In this document: positions 1-10,562 of the stretch, one piece after another | Position numbering within the stretch: position 1 is the stretch's first letter | How the letters are laid out: the number at the start of each line of letters is the position of its first letter | DNA from: Symsagittifera roscoffensis | Lineage: Eukaryota > Xenacoelomorpha > Acoela > Convolutidae | DNA: 60,000 nucleotides | Assembly: GCF_963678635.1 (NCBI RefSeq) | Contig: NC_087063.1 | Span: 27,587,649 to 27,647,648, forward strand | Direction: 5' to 3' | Notes under the pieces: model-generated | The model's database searches: none | The model's input: the letters and a program-made list of their open reading frames with translations, nothing else | What the model was told of the DNA's origin: nothing | Position numbers and translations under genes: made by a program

Positions 1-1198
1 TTTGACTGGCATGACACTAACCACTGCTCCTGTGTCTAGCAGTTCCTTTACTGAAAATTGTCTGCCTTGCACGTCCAGCACGTGTGCGGCCAGATCGGCC
101 TCGCAACCTATGTGCACCGCATCTTGTTCGAGCATCGCGTTGTGTCCGATTCGTCTAACCTTCAGCTCCTCTTGACCAATGTATATCCGTCCAATCTGAT
201 CGTTCGCATCAGTTATGTGAGCTTTTGTGTAGATATTGATGCCATCCACATTCATTAGAATCGGGTAAGGGCCATGGACATCGATATAATGTCCATCCAC
301 TTTCATCAGCCTCGGACCTCCTGTTGTGAGCAGCGCTCGCACCGCCGCCCTGGAGTCCAGTTTGGGATCTTTCTCCTTCAGGTAGTCGGCATAGATGTCC
401 AGGTGGACTAGTGTAATCTCGGATGGTTCACTCAAGTTCTTGGCCACCTGGTGCCCTGCGACTGAGATAATGGACAATATTTTCGTCCCCTCCTTCGTCA
501 TGCCGAAAGTTCGCCCAGATATAACGTTCAGTTTTAGTCCCTGCTTCCTGGGTTCCTCTTTGTCTTCTATTTTCGTCGTTTTACCCAGAATATTGAATCT
601 TTCCCGAAGATCCGTGCTCTCCAGCTCCGACCTTACCCATTGCTCCACTTCTTTCGTGGCTAGCTCCTGTTTGACATTCTGCAATGCTGTCCTTGCCGCC
701 AGACCGTAAACCACCTTGAGTGGGCTAGCCGACTCTGCCTCCAGGCTCGAGGCTACCACCTCGTCAGGCAGTGTCTTTACCTTCTTAGTCGTAAAGGTGC
801 TCGGTGTCGTTTCCTTTCTCCGAGACTCGGCTTCGTTCATCAGACGTGCTCGACTGGCCTTGACACCCGAAAGCGCCTCTTCGTGGCGGGGATGTTTCGC
901 GTCCGCCACTGCATCCCAAAATTGAGTACAATCCGACTTGAAGTGTCCCTCCAAATTACAGAAGAAACACCTCGGACCATATTTCAAGATGAGCCCTCTG
1001 ACGTACTCTTCGTGATCCTCGTCGGTCGCGTCGACGTCCTCGAGAAAGTAGCCTATTGCCTTCATATTCTGTTTGTATGCATAACACGCGGAAACGTGAT
1101 GGTCCATCGAACCACAATTCGCACACGACCTCCTCTTATCAATGTCATCGCGAGATTTGTACCAACTGGAGTTCGCACCAATGTTTGTCCCGCTATAG
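1..1198 (-). pseudogene. Nucleocapsid zinc knuckles and start of retropepsin
   Basis: One uninterrupted minus-strand frame, running off the left edge. It contains two CX2CX4HX4C zinc knuckles, at 1084-1125 (C-A-N-C...H...C) and 928-969 (C-F-F-C-N-L-E-G-H...C), which bind genomic RNA in retroelement particles. They are followed by about 280 residues of linker and then the retropepsin active-site motif L-L-D-T-G-A at 25-42. The rest of protease, RT, RNase H and integrase would lie left of the window. The paired knuckles and the spacing between them match what I recall of Caenorhabditis gypsy-type elements. This frame itself is intact, but it is cut off from gag by the frameshift near 1265. Confidence 0.85.
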
Positions 1199-3350
1199 TT
1201 ACCATAATTGCTGTAACGGTTTTGCGCCCTCGGTTTTATGAGTAAATACTCGCGTGACTTCATACGCAAAGGTACCTGGCGTGGGTACCTGGTCAAGTGA
1301 CAGGGTGAAGTGGGTGGCTATCATCGTCTTCAACTCCTCACTCTTTACTCCGTCCATAAACTTCGAAGCAATCGCCAAGTTTCGCTCGCTCGGATATTCT
1401 CTCATCGGGATTGCTTCTCCTCCTAAGCAATTCAAGGTCGTCCAAAAATTTGTCTATGGATTCGTCATCTCTTTGACGCCTCTTTTCGAACTTCACCATA
1501 GCCTGGTACCCTTGTACTCCAGAGCCGAAACGATTCAGCAGGATGTCGAATATCTTGCGAGCGCTGTCTCTCTCATTGGCTCTTTTCGCCATTACACAAT
1601 TTAGTGCAGTACCCTCCAGGTTGCTCGTTAGCGCGCTGCATTCTTGTTTCTTGGAGAGACTCTCTTCCTCAAAGTGTAACTTCATCACTTCTATCCAAGT
1701 ATCAATGCAGCCGTCTGACTCGTCTTTGTATGACTTCGGCTTTTTCAGTGTCCTTCTTGACCTCTCTCCTCTCTCGGTTGACTTCGAGAGTTTGGTGATG
1801 AATGTTTCGAGAGATCTGTTCAGGGGCTCAAACATCGAGGCATACATCGTTGTGTCCTGTGAGACTGTAGTCAGATCTGGTACTGAACTGACTTGTGGCA
1901 CAGTTGGCAACCTTGTCTCCGGGGTAGCATCTGCCTCCGGCGGGACTGGATTCGTCCAGCCAGGCCTCGACGGGGCTGCCCTTGGCCGCTCCTTGTTCCT
2001 AGGTTCATAGTTCGTTCTCGAGCTTTACTGGGCTCTGGCATTGCTGCCCGTACCATCTCCTTCATTCGCATGGCGTGAGCGCTTCCTTGGGTTGGAACGC
2101 TCCTGCCAATTGCTCCCATTCAGGATCGCGTCAAGCTTCCGCATCATTAAGTCAGATTTGGCATCTAACCTTTTCTCCAGGCTAGTCATCGTGTGGGCGT
2201 AGGTACTATCATGATCGTTCAACAGTCGCTCGATCTCTCTCGTCATCCTAGCCTCTCTTTCGTGTGACTCCTTGTTTGCCTGTGCCAGGCTCTCCGCCAG
2301 GCATTGATCGGTGTTGCGAATCAACTGAGCCTGATCAACCCTCGCCTGCGACTTCACGTGCGTTAGTTCATCTCTCAGATTCTCTCGACCTTGGTGAGCT
2401 CTCTCATCAACTTGATCTATTCTCTTGGTCATGTCCCGTCTCAGTTTATCCAGACCATTCATTACGCCAGCGAACATGTCACTTATATCGCCAGTGGCCC
2501 CAAACGACGGGGTTAGCCCCAAAGAAGATGAGGTCAACTGCGGCTGCAGCCTGGTGCTTGATGACGCACCGCCTTTTTGCTTGCTCATCGACGTCATCAA
2601 TCTGTCGAACGTTGATGACGCTCCCATCGTTATCCCATCTGACATGGGCCTGGTCGGCGAGGCGGACGACGCCTTCCTGCTCATGTCGTTCCTTGGGCAC
2701 GGTGTGAAGTTCACATCCGGATGGGTTATCTCCGGGTAGTCATAACTGGAAGATAAACCTTCAGTTCGTAGTGACGCCATGCGCTCATCGTACAAAGACT
2801 TCCAGCTCTTCTTGGCCTTCGAACCCGGTTGTTCTTCACTCGGGCTTATACTCGACATCATCGCATTGTTGCTCTGCTTGGCCAGAGATGAGTGGGTATT
2901 AGCTGAATGTGAATTTTCTCTCCTCCACCTATGACTCTTGGTCTCCAATTTGGACATTCCCTTGAATAACACTTCCTCTCGCGGCTCGAACTCGGAACGC
3001 TCCGAGGTCTCCTCCGTCCTCTCAACTTCCTCCCGCTCGAGCTCCTCGCTCGACTCAAAGTCGGGTCGAATAAGCGTCCGTTCCCCTTCGTCAAAGGGGT
3101 CCACAAGCGTCTCGCTCGCGGGTCCGGCCTCGGCGCTCCGCCCTTGATCGCCACCGAGGTTTTTCTCGCTCCTTAGTTTCATTTCGCTCACTGAAAGATC
3201 AGGTTGACCTTTAGTCGATTCGGTTTCGGCAAACACGTCGGAGGCGCTGCTAAACGAGGACTGGCTACGCCTAGTTTTAAATTTTCGCGTGCTGCCCTTG
3301 CTCAGCCTCGGAATCTTAGTAGCCGATCCTAACGAATCCCTGCGCTGCAT
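1199..3350 (-). pseudogene. Ty3/gypsy-like gag (matrix/capsid part), broken
   Basis: Structural gag of an LTR retroelement, read right to left. The first ATG is at 3350. The reading frame is open to a TAA at 2025-2027 and then, in the same frame, stays open to 1338, so the TAA is a premature stop. The amino half is Ser/Arg/Glu-rich and charged, with a probable coiled-coil stretch around 2160-2420. The part after the stop has retrotransposon-gag character (W-x-E-V-M-K-L-H-F-E near 1690 and a later F-x-x-R-x-G-x-G-V-Q-G-Y). Near 1382-1389 a tandem TCGC TCGC duplication moves the homologous reading to a second frame (1199-1435), and near 1265 a second shift moves it to the frame of the zinc knuckles. 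It therefore needs at least three repairs and is not functional as it stands. The GC content is much higher than in the plus-strand element next door. Confidence 0.85.
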
Positions 3351-3362
3351 ACTTTGTGACAA

Positions 3363-4176
3363 ATAACAATATTCTTATTATTTAATGGCGATGCACACGT
3401 ACCGCAACAAGTTCAAGTTAAATTACTTAACGCTGCCTCTTCGATCTCGTAGGTATCAAAAATGTCTCTTAGACTTCTCAATGACAATCTTAGCGATTCA
3501 GGTAAAGTTACACACAGGGCCTGCTCAGTATTGATATAATGCTAATTCAACCCTGTTGTATAGTATAACAAAATCACAAAATTTTCACAAGATATAATCA
3601 ACACACAAAACACAATCGATAATCAGATAAGAATATCCTACAAATGACAGCGACCTCTCTTCAGTATCAATTTATCGCCACACAATTTATATAGTCACTG
3701 CTTTGTTAAAATCAAACAATCTTTGGTAAAAAGCAGTGATGATTCAGAAACAGATCGATAAAACTTAGTCTTAAAGAAAAAGACTTCCCTCAATCGGAAC
3801 GATCCGAAAGAACGAAGCCCAGGACACAGTCTTCCCAAGTGAGTGTGTATTTGCCTAATGCACCCACCGAGGTCTTCTTTTAGGTGTCCTCCGATTGCCC
3901 GAGATGTCCTACTATGTAGCTCAAGGCAACCTCTGACTGAAAATTTCTAAAGTCTATGAAAAAGCTCCCCCACACCCGGAACACTCCAAGTGCACGAGAG
4001 CAGGGAACAACTTTTCTTCTCAAATGAGTGTGTATTTGCCTAATACACTCATCGAGGTCTTCTTTTATTTGTTCCCGGATTGCCCGAACTTTCCTATTAA
4101 GTAGCTCAAGGCAACCACACAACCAAAATCACAATAAAAATTTTTTTGTTCGGGTACTTCCGATACACCCGACCTA
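3363..4176 (-). other. 5' leader of the minus-strand retroelement
   Basis: Untranslated stretch between the candidate primer site and the gag ATG. AT-rich at 3363-3770. It then carries two imperfect direct copies of a unit of about 170 bp (separate entry). No long open frame is convincing; an 80-codon minus frame at 3880-4122 overlaps the duplicated unit and has no recognisable features. Confidence 0.5.
3768..4122. repeat. Two direct copies of a leader unit with a conserved hairpin
   Basis: The block at about 3768-3940 is repeated at about 3955-4122. Both copies share GTGTGTATTTGCCTAAT, CGAGGTCTTCTTTTA, GATTGCCCGA and GTAGCTCAAGGCAACC. Each contains an inverted repeat around TTTGCCTAA (for example GAGTGTGTATT against AATACACTC in the second copy), so each could fold into a stem-loop in the RNA. 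Its position between primer site and gag is where retroelement packaging or dimerisation signals lie; that role is inference. Confidence 0.65.
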
Positions 4177-4196
4177 GAATCCAAAGTTGATCACCA
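4177..4196 (-). promoter_or_regulatory. Candidate tRNA primer-binding site
   Basis: The plus strand reads GAATCCAAAGTTGATCACCA, which has the layout of a tRNA 3' end: T-loop GAAT, five stem bases, seven acceptor bases, discriminator A, then CCA. The minus strand is therefore the complement of such a tRNA, as expected just inside the 5' LTR of a minus-strand element. I cannot name the tRNA. Confidence 0.45.
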
Positions 4197-7100
4197 ATTT
4201 CCGGGTGAAAATGGGCTCCTATGATCCTAATAAGCGCGCGTAATATCCTAATATGATCTTAATTAAATGGATATTTTCCGTTTCCCAAATTGCCACAGGT
4301 TTCCTCAAGTTTCTAACAAGGAAGGTTGTTAGAAGGTTTAAGTCACTCCGGAGGGTTACTCCGGAGGGTTATTAAGACATTTAACCTACTCCGGAGGGTC
4401 ACTTCGGAGGGCACCTTAGTCACCCAAGAGACTTCGGAGGGTCCCCCTTAACTCACTAAGTAGGGTCAGCAAGAGGCTTAATATGCTCCGGAGGGTTACC
4501 TCGGAGGGTTCTTCCAAAATTTTCAATTTTTTAACCTCACTTAGAAGGGTCTTCAACTAGCTTGAGAAAGCGGCAAAACAAGCTAAATTCACTACGGGGT
4601 GTTGTTTTTAACTTCTTTGGAGGGTCTCGTGGGAAATCTCCACTAAGGAGTGTTGCTAAAGGGCTTAAGTCAGTCCGGAGGGTTACTCCGGAGGGTTCCG
4701 CAAAAATCAGAAAAAAAAGGTCAATTCAGCGCAATAAAGCCTCTGAATGCGGTGCAACTTGCTTAAAACTAGGTTGGTTGACACGGTCAACCTTCCCAGC
4801 AGGATAAAAGTTGTTTTGATGAAATTTTCTGCCGCCCGGAGGGTTACCTATAATTTGGACCCTCCGAACCAACAAATTCTAAAAAAAAATTTCTTTTCCG
4901 AGATTTTCAACCCAAAAACGGTTGCGGTCCAGAAAACTGATCCAAAACGTCGACTTATGGTAGCAAAATTATCCCGATCGGTTGGCTAGTCTTTGAGAAA
5001 TTGCCAAAAACGTGTTTGTCCAAATGGCCCTTTTTTACCACCTATATAGGTTCTGAGAAACTTTTTCCGCAATTCCTATTGAAAGTGCCTAAAAAAAATT
5101 GAAACGAGCGTAGTAGCTCTGTACGGCACTGGAATTATGCAAAAAAACCGGACCAAAATTGGTTTGGAGACAAAAATTTGGCCAATTACTATCAAATTTG
5201 GACCCTCCGATTCCTTCCTTTTCCAATTCTTAAGTCGTTAGCTCTATCTACGGAGCTAATCGGAGGGTTACTCAAGAATTTTTCTGGCAGCCGAGCACGT
5301 TATGCTAGCACGCTCCTAACACAAAAAATTGAATTGCTCTAAATCTAAAAACTCAAAAACTCGATCCCCAAAACATATTGACAAATTTCAGAAAATTATC
5401 GAAATTTTGATCGAAAAACTTTGGTTTTTTCCAACTTTTACTGAGTCTTTTCTCACGCGGTTTCTTTAGTTAGGGGGATCGAACTACATAGCTACTCCCT
5501 ATATAAGAGCTTTTTGCTGTTCGGAAAAGCTCGGATATCCAAAAATTAGGGGGTCTACAGTTTGGTCGAAAATCGATAATTTTGGACAAAATTTGGGTGT
5601 TTCATGGGTCTAGTTAGGAGATAAGTAATATGTAATAAGGATAATAATCTATTAGTAGTCGTAAATGAAAAGTACTATACCCTCCTTTGCACCAAAATAC
5701 CCGAATTAAGATCCTTAACTCGGAAATTTGTAATCGATGGAGGGTACAATCGGACCGCGCCAATCGTGCCCCCCACCACTTAAGTTTTGATGAAATGGTA
5801 CCCGAATGATACCAAAATTGTTTCAACGATACCCAACAGTCGTTGTGGATGTTGTCCCCGATGTCCTTGTTGAGTGTGGAACACGTCGGTCAGCTTGCCA
5901 CTCTACCCTCCGGCCACCGGCAAATTCACCATTAACGTGCTTGAATACTCAAATTACACTCAAGGGAGGGTATCCAACCCTTCACCAAAACACACAATCT
6001 TTCTATCAGAAACGATATAAATCAATCTGAAACAACAACAAATAGGAAGGTCAGATCACATCTCGTCCGGAAATAACATATAAACTGTCACTTTATGTTT
6101 TTTTTACTGTTTTTGGTCTTTTTTGGATTTTTTACTGTTTTTTGTACTTTTTTGTTTTCAAATAAAATTATTTTTGGCTTTTTCTTGGTTATGCACTATT
6201 TTTGTTTGGTTTTACAATTTCTCTTTACTTGTTTTTAGTCCCGGGACCTTGGGACAAGCGGGCTCTAGAATTCCCACCTAACCCTCCGGCCCCCGGAATT
6301 TTTGGTGTCAGCTAAGTTAAAAAGCTAAATAGTACTAGACGGGGGGTACGCACCTTCCACCTAGTACAATAACGGTCATTAAGGCCTCTAACTCAGGCGT
6401 ACGCCCGGAGCGGAGTGTTCGTCGCTGAAACCCTTGCTGATCATGATGGTCTTACGCCTTTGACAGGCCCACCCAGGAGCGCCATAAAAACGTCTATGTA
6501 ACATTCGCCCAAATACTACACAGCGACGGAGCGTAGAAAAAGTACCTATTAACGACTGGCAGGCGTCAGTTACCTTAATCCTACTCGTTTTTCACCGTCT
6601 CGACCTTGCCAGTTGATTTTCTGGTCTGTTTAGGGCTAAGTAAAAAGTTACAACTTTTAGGCCATCAGTCAAACGACTTTTGATCAGCTTTCGTTTACAT
6701 GCGAACACAACCACATAGCTGAGTTTCGGATCCTCAGACTACGTGATTGCTATTAAAAACACGGCTCGAACAACCTATTTTAATATGTTTTTGTGTGACA
6801 GTTCTATATTAAATCCATTGGAGATTTCCTCTTTCTAGCTACTCATATTCTAAAATATCAAAAAAAAATCGGTGTTAATTCAGAGTTTCACGACATCCAA
6901 GTAGCTACAAAGTCAGTTCTATATAGTCCCTTCACATACAACAGTCTCTGTGGGACCAAGCCTCCGCTCCCGTAATCTTCCCGAGATAACGCTGTTATCT
7001 CTCCCAATTTGTGGCACGGGAGGGTTCCGTGGAATACTCCTTCCCCACTGTAGCTTCCTTCTCCACTAATATCCAGTGCTAAGAGTCTTATCGTGTCTTG

Positions 7101-7370
7101 TTGCCAAGATAAGAAGCTTCGTATTTCTCGTCTCTTGTGCGACCGTTTTCCACAATAATTGTCGTTGTTCTGTTTTTTCGTCCTTTTCAGTCAAAATGGC
7201 CGTCTTTTTCTATTTTTCAGAAATATTCACTCTTCAATCGAAATTTTAAAAATAAAAATTCTAGAATATTCCTACCCTCCTTCGCAATAATTTTTCGTAA
7301 CTAAGGCCTTTATTCGTTTTCTTTCGTGTCGCCGGAAGGTTGCGCTGTGCCTATCTGGCAGAATGGCACA
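4197..7370 (-). mobile_element. Probable 5' LTR region of the minus-strand element
   Basis: Region between the candidate primer site and the abrupt start of the plus-strand, G-poor retroelement at about 7371. It has no coding frame of note. It is marked by many copies of a GGAGGGT motif in both orientations. The outer end reads ...GAATGGCA and the inner end lies near TG at about 4206, compatible with TG...CA ends. At about 3.2 kb it would be a very long LTR. The other LTR is outside the window, so the boundaries are unproven and the block could hold more than one element. Confidence 0.4.
4346..4700. repeat. Cluster of CCGGAGGGT motifs
   Basis: CTCCGGAGGGTTA-type motifs recur at about 4350, 4363, 4388, 4400 (TTCGGAGGG), 4430, 4487, 4501, 4675 and 4688, with weaker variants (GAAGGGT, GGAGGGTC) between. 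Single copies continue at 4835, 5265, 5740 and 5965, and inverted ACCCTCC copies at 4858, 5202, 5911, 6280 and 7272. Spacing is irregular, so this is a dispersed motif array, not a simple satellite. Confidence 0.75.
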
Positions 7371-7983
7371 AAATCATGATCAATTTCTTTTGAATTATTA
7401 TACAAGACCTATATCTAATAATACAACAAAGGAAGAGAGACAATAAATAGTAGAAAAAGTAACAGAAGAAAAACCCACAGAATGCTCAATTACAAATAAC
7501 ATTTACCAAAACATACCTAAAGAACCACAATTACAAAAAGAAAAAATATGGACAATCCCACTTCTTTTAGAAAGTCCAAAAACCAAACATTTGCAAACAC
7601 CAGACCTTGAAATAGATTTTTTGAAAGATTCTGAAGCAGAATCAAATATTATAAACATTCCCAATTGGAATGAAATCAAAATTCTACACCCATAATTAAT
7701 ACCCTTCAAAACAACAAATAGACTAGCAACAGCATAAGGATCAACCTTAACAAACTATGGAATAATCCAACTCTTCCTTGTTCCCACAAAAACAATGGAA
7801 CAAAATAAGCTTTTCAAAAAACCATTTAAACAAATATTCTATATCACAGATATAAAACAGAATATTATTGGAACTCCATTCATCACAAAGTATATACCAA
7901 CTATTAATTTATTAGATAGTAAAGAGCAAACCACCGCTTTAACATTCTTCCCACTCGAACAATGGAACAAAACAAACTCATGA
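7371..7983 (+). pseudogene. Retropepsin remnant of the plus element
   Basis: Fragmentary frames with the shape of a retroviral-type aspartic protease. Around 7610-7650 the frame reads ...D-F-L-K-D-S-E-A-E-S-N..., where the family has a D-S/T-G active site, so the catalytic triplet is altered. About 65 codons downstream comes a run ending in I-I-G-T-P-F-I-T-K-Y (about 7863-7895), the usual second conserved block. Stops fall at 7693 and within 7730-7745. It should have no protease activity. Confidence 0.6.
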
Positions 7984-8465
7984 GCAAACCAACAACATTT
8001 TTCTCTAAATTTTACCCAATATACAATCGGGAACGAAAACACCTGTAACCACTATCGTGAAATATGTATAACTTTTCGATCAAACAAGTTCACCAATAAA
8101 AAAAAGAACAAAACAAACAAAATCTCTTCATTTTGTCCATCATATACATAAAAAACTCAAACTCTGATAGGATTTCTCTAGACATATTTAACAATTCTTC
8201 ATATAAAATATCATTACTTCTAGAACTCTTACGATTTTGTGAAACTAACGCAACAATTTTTCCTACAAAAGAAATAGCGTATAGAGTTAATTATATTTTA
8301 AAACTATTAGAAATTTGTAAATCAACAATTCTTGACAAAGAATTGTCAATTAATAATATTTTAAGAAATGAAAAACGAAATACAGATTATTTCACAAAGA
8401 CACCCTATTTCAAACCAACATTTCAAATTTCAAAATACAGGTAAGAACAACAAAAATTTTTAACA
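7984..8465 (+). other. Protease-RT linker of the plus element
   Basis: AT-rich linker between protease and RT. One open stretch (8133-8444, about 100 codons) is Ile/Asn/Leu-rich and has no motif I recognise. It lies in the right strand and position to be polyprotein linker, interrupted on both sides by stops. Confidence 0.4.
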
Positions 8466-9420
8466 ATGTTTAATTTTCAACACTCTCAGATAACACAAAA
8501 AGAATTCGAACAACTAGCTGACTTACTATTAAAATACCCAAAAGTTTACGCAACATCAACAAAATTTGATGTTGGAAAAATAAAATCACCATTACATTTA
8601 CCCCTAAAACCTGACGCAGTTTTCAAAAAACAACGAGCAAGTAAAGTCCCAATTCACTTGCAAGATAAAGTTAACCAATTACTTGAAATACTAGAACAAT
8701 ATGAAATCATTTCGCCAGTAAATATAGAAGTACAGCCAAAAGGTAACACATTCATAAACCCCGTTATCATTTTAGCAAAAGGATAATCATTAAAATTCGT
8801 TCTAGATATAGGATATCTCAATTCACTAATTGATGAATCAAAATGTAATTGGCCTATTGAACCAATTCAAGTAATTCTCACAAAAATAAATGGTAATTAC
8901 CTTACAACAGCAGATATGAATGATGCATATAATCAAATACCGCAAGATGAACAATCACGACGATTAACACAATTCGTTTTGAAATCAACAATACGAATTC
9001 AACAGTTTTTTCTATGGTAATTCCATAGGACCATTGCCATTTTCAGCATTTATGAGTAAAATTTTCAGACCACAAATAATCAATAAAAACGCAATCAAAT
9101 ATTTAGACGATGTTTTTATGCAATCACATACAAAAGACGAAATAATAACTGTATTAGAAAAATATCATCAAATATTAATAAAAGAAATCATGAAAACAGA
9201 CCCAGATAAATCACACTTTTTCCTAACACGAGTAAAATTCTTTCGACATATTTTAGAAAAAAACACTAGAACTCTTTTAAAATCTCGCATAGATGCAATT
9301 TAAAAACTCCAACCACCTTCAACCAATAAAAAAAATACAAGAACTTCTTGGAAGGTTAAATTTCTTAAATGAATACGTATACAAAAGTCAGCTATACTTA
9401 AGACCATTCTACAACATCCT
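8466..9420 (+). pseudogene. Reverse transcriptase domain, broken
   Basis: RT of a Ty3/gypsy-like pol. 8466-8786 gives the fingers (L-L-E-I-L-E-Q-Y-E-I-I-S-P-V then N-T-F-I-N-P-V-I-I-L-A-K-G). After a TAA at 8784-8786 the same frame continues with the first catalytic block (L-D-I-G-Y-L-N then T-A-D-M-N-D-A-Y-N-Q-I-P, about 8890-8945). After a frameshift near 9015 comes the catalytic Y-L-D-D at 9100-9111 followed by V-F-M-Q-S. The three catalytic aspartates are still encoded, but at least two stops and one shift separate them. Confidence 0.85.
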
Positions 9421-10562
9421 TAGACAGCAGAATAATTTTGAATGGACAACGGAACATCAGAAATGATTTGAAGAAAAAAAAATCTCCTCACTGAACAATT
9501 ATCAAACACTTTGCCAGATCCCGATCAACCATTTTATGCCACGTGCGACGCCTCCAATTTCGGTATTGGTGCAGCATTATTAAAATCTCAAAATCAAACA
9601 AATAAAAAGAACCTCATTTCAGCAAACTCTAGGCTCTTCACACAGGCTGCACTTAGACTCTCTACCCTTATGAGAGAATGCGCAGCCATAATATACACAC
9701 TTACAGAATATGAATTTTTAATACTTGGATCTAAACATCCAACAGTTATATTTGCAGAACAAAAACCAATATTTTTTCTCTTCACACAAAAATCAAACCC
9801 AAACCATAGAGTTTACAGATTTCAACAAATTAATGAAATTTCCAATTTACATATAGTTTGTACAGCAGGAAAAACCTTGCACTACCCGACACTCTCAGTA
9901 AAAGTACACCACCTGAATTATTAACACGAAAAACAACAGTTGAAATACCACAAAATATAAAACTTTTCCAAGCAAAAGATAAAACATCACCAAAATTACA
10001 ATGCAAATATGCAGTAAAAATTGATGTAGACCAATCACAAATAAATAATCTACAACATTTTCCACTACATCTAGATTGCCAAAACAATCATTACGAAGTA
10101 GATTTACTAGGAACATCTATATTCAAACCGATACCATTTTCTTCATGGATCAAAAACAACACACAGCAAAAACCAGTCAAACAACAATTATACAAAAAAG
10201 ATCTATTCCCTTTAATAGAAAAGTAAAATCTCACTGATAATGTAAATTTATCAAGCCCACCAAATACTGATTCAAAATATACATATAACCATGTTTTTAG
10301 CCTCCATGACCCACTAGATACAATACCTCTATCAAAATTGGAAATTGAAAACATTTTTCTACCAATAACAAAAAAAACACTCGAACTGTTACAAAAACAT
10401 CAAAACCTTGGCCCAATCATTAGACAATTGAAATCTTGGCACAAATATAAAACCAAGCCACTTAAAGCCAATACAACCATTCTAGGAAACAAAACCCTTC
10501 TTAGATATTTCAGAAAATTTAACAACACCTCTATCAATGAAAACACAGTTATCCTAGAATAG
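9421..10562 (+). pseudogene. RNase H domain and connector, broken
   Basis: 9511-9924 is open and carries the gypsy RNase H signature: A-T-C-D-A-S-N-F-G-I-G-A-A-L-L near 9540, then L-M-R-E-C-A-A-I-I-Y-T-L near 9670 with the catalytic glutamate. Just upstream a TGA at 9464-9466 sits where the family has Trp. 9925-10562 is connector sequence in several short frames (122 and 74 codons) with charged, Lys/Asn-rich composition and no motif of its own. Confidence 0.8.

Noticed and set aside
395-2739. Many plus-strand open frames (up to 155 codons) across the left 3 kb
   Set aside because: They lie opposite the gag/protease frame, which has zinc knuckles and an active-site motif; the plus frames have no domain content.
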